Assembly: GCA_019114015.1 (NCBI GenBank)
Contig: DXGG01000217.1
Span: 1 to 11,905, forward strand
DNA length: 11,905 bases
From: Candidatus Onthomorpha intestinigallinarum
Lineage (GTDB): Bacteria > Bacteroidota > Bacteroidia > Bacteroidales > P3
Reading direction: 5' to 3'
A program made the position numbers and the translations under genes. How positions within the stretch are numbered: position 1 is the stretch's first letter; every line of letters begins with the position of its first letter. The notes under the pieces were generated by a model. That model had not been told where the DNA came from. It ran no database searches and saw only the letters and a program-made list of their open reading frames with translations. Shown here one piece after another: positions 6,501-11,905 of the stretch.

Positions 6501-8623
6501 TACTTTTTTGCTTTGTCGGATGCTTGTTTTTGAATGTAACCGTGGTCGCACAGAGTGTTATATACGGAACGGTAGTTGACAAATATGATAATCCGTTAGA
6601 CGGAGCCAATATAGTTCTAAAGGGGAAAGGCAATGTTGGTACTGTTACGGATAATAAGGGCAGATATAGTTTGATATTGACTGTAAAGGATAGTTGTACA
6701 TTGCTTGTGACATACATCGGTTATAAGGATGTCGAACGAAAGATTTATGCAGGACAAGGTGAGTCGTATTGTTTGGATTTTGTTTTGCACGAAGATGCAC
6801 GGAAGTTGAATACCTTTGTTGTTACCGGGACCAGAACACCTAAATTGCTTAAGGACGTTCCCATCGTCACAAGAGTGATAACTAACCATGACATAGAGAA
6901 AGTAGATGCAACGGATATAGAAGATGTATTACAGTCTGAGTTGCCTGGGTTGGAGTTCACTTATTCGATGAATCAGCAGGTTTCTCTCAATATGCAAGGT
7001 TTTGGAGGTAACTCGGTGCTTTTTCTTGTTGACGGTGAACGTATGGCAGGAGAAACATTGGACAATGTGGACTACAGTCGATTGAACATGCAGGATGTAG
7101 AGAGAATAGAAATAGTAAAAGGTGCAGCTTCTTCTTTGTATGGTTCCAATGCAGTGGGCGGAGTGGTAAATATTATAAGTAAAACCAATAAGGAGCCATG
7201 GTCGCTTAATCTTCGCTCCCGTTTTGGGGCTTTTAACGAACAGATTTACGGTGCATTATTCGGATTCAACAAAGGCAGGTTGAATGCTACTACAAGTGTT
7301 CAATATACAAGCATTGACTCCATTAATCTGAAAAATGAAGGAGTATATAATAAGATTTATGGCAATAAGACTTGGAACATCAAGGAGAGAATGATTTTTA
7401 GGGTTAATGATGACTTGAAGTTTACTGCACGTGCAGGATATTTTTTCAGAGAACGCAATTCGTCTGAAATAATCAAGGAACGTTATAGAGATTTCAATGG
7501 AGGATTAAAAGGAGATTATGACATATGTGATGATGGCACTTTGGAAGTATCCTATTCGTTTGACCAATACGACAAGAGCGACTATCACTTAATCAATGAT
7601 AAGGATATAAGGGATTACAGTAATGTCCAAAATGTGTTTCGCACTGTGTACAGTCATACTTTTTACGGTCGGAATATACTTACTGTGGGAGCAGACTATA
7701 TGAACGATTATCTTATGTCCTATCAGTTTGAAAACGGAGGCAACAAAAGACAGAATACGATAGATGCATTTGCTCAGTTTGATTGGAAGATAAATGAAAG
7801 ATTGAATATAATTTCAGCATTGAGGGCTGATTATTATTCGGAATCTGAATCGAATCAACTTTCCCCCAAAATAGGTCTTATGTACAAATTCTTTGATTGT
7901 TCATTAAGGGCATTGTATTCCAGAGGATTTAGGTCTCCCACATTAAAAGAAATGTATATGACCTTTGACATGGCCAATATTTTCATGATTTACGGCAATC
8001 CTGAACTTGAATCCGAAACGAGTCATAATTTTTCTTTGAGTGCAGAATATCCTGCCGGACATTACAACCTTATTTTTACCGCATTTCAGAATTTGATGGA
8101 TAACCGTATAACCACCGTATGGAATCAAGCATTGAATGGAATGGTTTATGCCAATATGTCGCCCATGAGTGTGTGCGGATTGGAGGCCAACATATCGGTA
8201 AATTGCGAATTTGGTCTGTCGGCTTCTTTGTCATATGCTTATACATATGAAAAAATGATAGACGGAACTCCGTTAATGACTATGACACGGCCACATGCTG
8301 CAACTGTAAGGGTTGAATATGGAAAAGAATGGAAAAAATATGAATTCAGCTGTATATTGAGCGGCAGGTTGCTTTCCGAGCTCACAACCGAAGAATATGT
8401 TTCAATGACCTCTTACGAACAGACTGTAAAACAAACCTATCCTGCATATATGATATGGAAATTGACTTTGTTGCAGAGGATATACAAAGGTGCTAATCTG
8501 ACGATGAGTATAGATAATCTGTTTAATTACATTCCGGATTATTATTACAGTAATTCCCCAAGTACGGTCGGAGCTACTTTCAGTCTTGGGATTTCAATTG
8601 ATGTTGATAAATTCTTTAAGTAA
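6488..8623 (+). CDS. hmuR: TonB-dependent haem receptor HmuR
   Basis: 711 residues, outer membrane. It imports haem delivered by HmuY using TonB-ExbBD energy. Residues 1-22 are a signal peptide ending VVAQ. Residues ~24-100 are a carboxypeptidase regulatory-like domain (VIYGTVVDKYDNPLDGANIV, TDNKGRYSL), common in Bacteroidota receptors. VVTGTRT at 111-117 is the TonB-box-like start of the plug, which runs to ~232 and includes VLFLVDGERMAGET and KGAASSLYGSNAVGG. The rest is the 22-strand barrel ending in IDVDKFF. The haem-receptor pair FRAP/NPNL appears as FRSP at 481-484 and NPEL at 504-507. The interval between them has no histidine but four methionines (489, 491, 495, 500); in Yersinia HemR a ligand histidine lies in this interval. 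The start within hmuY is supported by the signal peptide and a GGGGAA just upstream. Confidence 0.93.
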   Translation: MSRIILFCFVGCLFLNVTVVAQSVIYGTVVDKYDNPLDGANIVLKGKGNVGTVTDNKGRYSLILTVKDSCTLLVTYIGYKDVERKIYAGQGESYCLDFVLHEDARKLNTFVVTGTRTPKLLKDVPIVTRVITNHDIEKVDATDIEDVLQSELPGLEFTYSMNQQVSLNMQGFGGNSVLFLVDGERMAGETLDNVDYSRLNMQDVERIEIVKGAASSLYGSNAVGGVVNIISKTNKEPWSLNLRSRFGAFNEQIYGALFGFNKGRLNATTSVQYTSIDSINLKNEGVYNKIYGNKTWNIKERMIFRVNDDLKFTARAGYFFRERNSSEIIKERYRDFNGGLKGDYDICDDGTLEVSYSFDQYDKSDYHLINDKDIRDYSNVQNVFRTVYSHTFYGRNILTVGADYMNDYLMSYQFENGGNKRQNTIDAFAQFDWKINERLNIISALRADYYSESESNQLSPKIGLMYKFFDCSLRALYSRGFRSPTLKEMYMTFDMANIFMIYGNPELESETSHNFSLSAEYPAGHYNLIFTAFQNLMDNRITTVWNQALNGMVYANMSPMSVCGLEANISVNCEFGLSASLSYAYTYEKMIDGTPLMTMTRPHAATVRVEYGKEWKKYEFSCILSGRLLSELTTEEYVSMTSYEQTVKQTYPAYMIWKLTLLQRIYKGANLTMSIDNLFNYIPDYYYSNSPSTVGATFSLGISIDVDKFFK

Positions 8624-8631
8624 GTATTATT

Positions 8632-11600
8632 ATGAATAAAAGAAAGATTTTGTTTCTATGTCTGTATGTTGGTTGTGCATTGTTTGTGTTTTTCACTGGT
8701 CTTTTTTTATGGAATATGTATTTTTCGACAACACGAATAGCTTTTGTAAACTATCAGGTTATAAATTTGGGACAGATTTCCAAGTCAAATGATAATTCTT
8801 TCATACAAATAAAGGAACTTGATGTAGAGAACTTGAAAGATATTGATAATTATGACATGGTATTTGTTAACGGTATGGGATTACGTATCAGTGAAGAACA
8901 GCGTTCTGTTATAGAGCATGCTGCCGATAAAGGGATTCCGATACTTACCACATCAGCTACGAATCCGAAAAATAATATTATCTCTTTGGATGCTAAAGAT
9001 ACCGATACTTTGGTGGCTTATTTAAGCAATCCTAACAGAAAAAATTATCGCAGTATGCTCAATTATGTCAGAAAGAACATTGATCGTAAGATAATATCCG
9101 TAAAAGAGCCTGAATTACTTGTGAAAAGTTCAGACGACCTTATATATCATAATAGTATGAAAAATCCTGATGAGGAGTTAGGATTTAATTCCGTTGAACA
9201 ATACAATGTTTTTTTGAGGACGAATAATCTTTTCAAACAAAAAGCGCCTTCCATAGTTATAACCGGCCAAATGGGGGAACCTTCGGAATTGATACATCGT
9301 CTTGAAGAAACAGGTAATAATGTTTATGCCGTACGCAATATAAGAGAGTTTATAATGGACGGACATATTGATACGGTTAATCCTTCGGCAATAATCAATA
9401 TGGCACATGGAAGAGTGGGCGATTATTTGGTTGATTATCTGAAAAGACAGAATATACCTTTGTTTGCTCCATTGAATGTTAATATGTTCGTGAAAGACTG
9501 GAAAGAAAGCAAGCAGGGTATGAACGGTGGCTTCCTGTCTCAGAGTATTGTCACTCCGGAAATAGACGGGGCAATAAGGCCTTATGCTTTGTTTGCAAAT
9601 TATCTTGACAAAGATAATGTACCAGAAGTACGTGCTATACCTGAAAGATTGGGTGTGTTTGTTGAGACTGTCAATAATTATGTGTCATTGCAAAAAAAGC
9701 CAAACAGGAATAAACGTGTTGCAATATACTATTATAAAGGCGTAGGCACAAATAGTCTTGTTGCGAGTGGCATGGAAGTTGTCCCTTCTTTGTTTAACTT
9801 GCTTCAACGTATGAAGTTTGAAGGATATGATGTGGAAGGATTGCCTGCTACGGCAGAAGAATTGGCCGATGTTATACAAAAAAGAGGTTCTGTATTCGGA
9901 GAATATGCCGAAGGGGCATTGAGCGACTTTTTAAAGAAGTCGAACCCGGAAAAAATAACAAAACGGCAATATTTTGATTGGATCAGTCGAGCAATAAGCA
10001 AAAAAATGTATTCGGATATTGTCAGAAACGACGGAGAATTTCCCGGAAGTTCTGCAACAATTGATGAGAATATATTTGTGAACCGTATAAAATTCGGTAA
10101 TATTGTGTTGATTCCTCAGGTAGCAGCCGGCAAGGGAGATTCGTTTAAGGTGGTGCATGGAACGGAACAGGCTCCACCCCATTCTTATGTGGCTTCTTAC
10201 CTTTGGGCCCGGTATGGATTCAAGGCAGATGTTTTAATTCATTTTGGCACACACGGGAGTCTTGAGTTTACTCCGAGAAAGCAAGTGGCGTTGGGTGATT
10301 GTGATTGGCCGGATCGTCTTGTCGGAGCTTTGCCCCACTTTTATGTGTATTCGATAGGAAATGTCGGTGAAGGAGTTATAGCCAAGAGAAGGTCTTATGC
10401 AGGTTTGCAATCTTATCTTACTCCTCCGTTTACAGAGAGCGGATTACGCAATACATACAATGAATTGATTACAGCCATAAAAAATTATAATGACAACATC
10501 AATTCTAGGCAATCAGACAGATTGGCTTTGAGAGTCAAAAAGCTGACTGTTCAAATGGGCATACATCGAGATTTGGGACTGGATAGTGTCATGACAAAAC
10601 CTTACGGAAAGGATGAAATTACACGTATAGAGCATTTTGCAGAGGAATTGGTTAACGAGAAGATAACAGGACCGTTGTATATTATGGGAAAGCCTTATGA
10701 TAAAAACAAGATAAGAAGTAGTGTTTATGCCATGACAACCGAACCTGTGGCTTACAGTCTTTTATCACTTGACAAATTACGTGGAAAGTCTGATATGGAC
10801 GTAGAGAAACAGAAAACTTTGTTCAACAGAATTTATCTGTCAAAAGCCGTAGAAACAGTTACTCGTCTGTTCGAAAAACCTTCCATAGCAACTGATGGTT
10901 TTATTTGCGATTTGGCTGGAATATCACTTGAAAGTTTATACAAATGCAGAGAGATAGGCGAGACATTAGAGCCTAAAGACTTGATGTCTATTATGATGTC
11001 AATGCAGGTATCTGCGGATAAAAGTACTTCCAAAGGCAAGAGTTCGAATGTCTCCAAAGCTTTGGCAATGGCAAAAAAGATGGGGGCAGGTCCGGATGCT
11101 CTAAAAAAAATGGAATTGGCGATGACCAAACAAAATAAGGGTAATTCAAAACAAGAGAGGGAAAATATGTCAGCATTTATCAATGCTATGTCAGGAAAGC
11201 AGAAATACGATAAGAAAGAAATAGATTATGCACGTGCCGTTTTGGAAATAGAGCGTGCTGTAAAAAATGTGGAAAATTATAAAAATGCTCTGACAAACAG
11301 TCCTCAAATGGAATTGAATTCGCTTATTAACGCTTTTAATGGTGGATATACCGAACCTACGCCGGGAGGCGATCCTATAGTTAATCCGAATGTGCTGCCT
11401 ACCGGACGTAATCTTTATGCTATAAACGCGGAAGCTACACCCAGTGAATCGGCATGGGAAAAAGGGATGCAGTTGGCTAATCAAACAATTGCAAAATATA
11501 AGGAACGGCATAATGACAGCATTCCTCGTAAGGTTACTTATACTCTTTGGAGCAGTGAATTTATAGAAACGGAAGGTGCTACAGTTGCACAAGTGCTTTA

Positions 11601-11905
11601 TATGCTTGGAGTGGAGCCGGTTCGGGATGTTTTTGGACGTGTTAATGATTTGAGGTTGATACCTTCCGAACAATTGGGCCGTCCTCGTATAGATGTGGTT
11701 GTTCAAACGAGCGGGCAGTTAAGGGATATAGCAGCTTCACGCTTGTTCCTGATAAATCGGGCAGTTCAAATGGCAGCAAATGCCAAAGATGACAAATATG
11801 AGAATAAAGTTGTCCAGAATATGATTGAAACAGAAAAAATATTGGTGGACAAAGGACTGACCCCGAAACAGGCCCGTGAAATATCTACTTATAGAGTTTT
11901 CGGAG
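8632..11905 (+). CDS. hmuS: HmuS, membrane-anchored CobN-like chelatase-family protein (3' end outside window)
   Basis: The frame is open from the ATG at 8632 to the window end (1091 codons plus one base), so the C-terminus is missing; CobN-type proteins run ~1200-1450 residues. Residues 2-5 are NKRK and ~6-27 form one hydrophobic helix without a clear cleavage site, so it is probably a signal anchor with the large domain in the periplasm. CobN/Mg-chelatase H family marks follow in order: QSIVTPEIDGAIRP at 304-317, HFGTHGSLEFTPRK at 537-550 with His537, His541 and Glu545, CDWPDRLVGALP at 557-568, GEGVIAKRR at 579-587, and PTPGGDP with VLPTGRN at 909-927. A Lys/Met-rich insertion lies at ~784-870. 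CobN inserts cobalt with ATPase partners; none is encoded here, and position in the operon points to HmuS, which in Bacteroides has been proposed to take iron out of haem. Start is 8 nt after hmuR. Confidence 0.9.
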   Translation, partial: MNKRKILFLCLYVGCALFVFFTGLFLWNMYFSTTRIAFVNYQVINLGQISKSNDNSFIQIKELDVENLKDIDNYDMVFVNGMGLRISEEQRSVIEHAADKGIPILTTSATNPKNNIISLDAKDTDTLVAYLSNPNRKNYRSMLNYVRKNIDRKIISVKEPELLVKSSDDLIYHNSMKNPDEELGFNSVEQYNVFLRTNNLFKQKAPSIVITGQMGEPSELIHRLEETGNNVYAVRNIREFIMDGHIDTVNPSAIINMAHGRVGDYLVDYLKRQNIPLFAPLNVNMFVKDWKESKQGMNGGFLSQSIVTPEIDGAIRPYALFANYLDKDNVPEVRAIPERLGVFVETVNNYVSLQKKPNRNKRVAIYYYKGVGTNSLVASGMEVVPSLFNLLQRMKFEGYDVEGLPATAEELADVIQKRGSVFGEYAEGALSDFLKKSNPEKITKRQYFDWISRAISKKMYSDIVRNDGEFPGSSATIDENIFVNRIKFGNIVLIPQVAAGKGDSFKVVHGTEQAPPHSYVASYLWARYGFKADVLIHFGTHGSLEFTPRKQVALGDCDWPDRLVGALPHFYVYSIGNVGEGVIAKRRSYAGLQSYLTPPFTESGLRNTYNELITAIKNYNDNINSRQSDRLALRVKKLTVQMGIHRDLGLDSVMTKPYGKDEITRIEHFAEELVNEKITGPLYIMGKPYDKNKIRSSVYAMTTEPVAYSLLSLDKLRGKSDMDVEKQKTLFNRIYLSKAVETVTRLFEKPSIATDGFICDLAGISLESLYKCREIGETLEPKDLMSIMMSMQVSADKSTSKGKSSNVSKALAMAKKMGAGPDALKKMELAMTKQNKGNSKQERENMSAFINAMSGKQKYDKKEIDYARAVLEIERAVKNVENYKNALTNSPQMELNSLINAFNGGYTEPTPGGDPIVNPNVLPTGRNLYAINAEATPSESAWEKGMQLANQTIAKYKERHNDSIPRKVTYTLWSSEFIETEGATVAQVLYMLGVEPVRDVFGRVNDLRLIPSEQLGRPRIDVVVQTSGQLRDIAASRLFLINRAVQMAANAKDDKYENKVVQNMIETEKILVDKGLTPKQAREISTYRVFG

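Larger units (their letters stand above)
5378..11905 (+). other. hmu haem acquisition operon (3' end outside window)
   Basis: Four + strand genes are packed with a 7-nt gap, a 13-nt overlap and an 8-nt gap, behind one recognisable promoter at 5307-5337. The order lipoprotein, hmuY, hmuR, hmuS matches the known Porphyromonas and Bacteroides hmuYRSTUV order with an extra gene in front. No terminator or internal promoter was seen inside. hmuT, hmuU and hmuV would be expected after 11905. Confidence 0.85.

Noticed and set aside
11191..11706. Minus-strand open frame of 171 codons antisense to hmuS
   Set aside because: It lies inside the conserved CobN-like coding region, including the PTPGGDP and VLPTGRN blocks, and has no recognisable features of its own.
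8632..11905. Cobalamin biosynthesis CobN proper
   Set aside because: No cobalamin gene is nearby, the protein carries an N-terminal membrane anchor, and it sits directly after hmuY and hmuR, which fits HmuS better. The missing C-terminus leaves some doubt.

Overview
The window reads as a chromosomal segment of an anaerobic Bacteroidota, most likely a member of the Bacteroidales. Three things point there: C-terminal type A sorting domains of the type IX secretion system (T9SS), a hmu-type haem uptake operon of the kind known from Porphyromonas and Bacteroides, and TAnnTTTG promoter boxes of the Bacteroidota primary sigma factor. The genus cannot be fixed from the sequence. All convincing genes lie on the + strand. 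The long minus-strand reading frames are antisense shadows. I saw no rRNA, tRNA, CRISPR array, insertion sequence or phage gene.

Region 1 (1-3107) holds two tandem genes for T9SS-secreted proteins. Only the last 162 codons of the first are present. The second is a complete 809-residue protein with a signal peptide, GLUG-like glycine-rich repeats, two beta-rich modules and a sorting domain. Over the 162 shared codons the two are colinear without indels and about 90% identical in protein. The similarity continues past the stop codon as a shared 14-bp block just before each terminator.

Region 2 (3109-5239) is recG, a complete DNA branch-migration helicase with its own promoter.

Region 3 (about 5307 to the window end) is a compact haem acquisition operon: a calycin-like lipoprotein, an HmuY-like haem-binding lipoprotein, the TonB-dependent haem receptor HmuR, and a membrane-anchored CobN-like chelatase-family protein matching HmuS. 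The last gene is cut by the window end after 1091 codons. The first two genes are 7 nt apart, hmuY and hmuR overlap by 13 nt, and hmuR and hmuS are 8 nt apart, so co-transcription is very likely. The inferred flow is: surface lipoproteins capture haem, HmuR moves it across the outer membrane using TonB energy, and HmuS, anchored in the inner membrane and facing the periplasm, handles the metal-porphyrin. Other hmu operons continue with hmuTUV, which would lie beyond the window.

Each of the three intergenic regions carries a hairpin with a T-run followed closely by a TAnnTTTG box, so terminator and next promoter are packed together. The most interesting points are the calycin-like protein as first gene of a haem operon, the methionine-rich candidate ligand sites in HmuY and HmuR, the stand-alone anchored CobN-like protein with a Lys/Met-rich insertion, and the recently homogenised T9SS C-terminal cassette.
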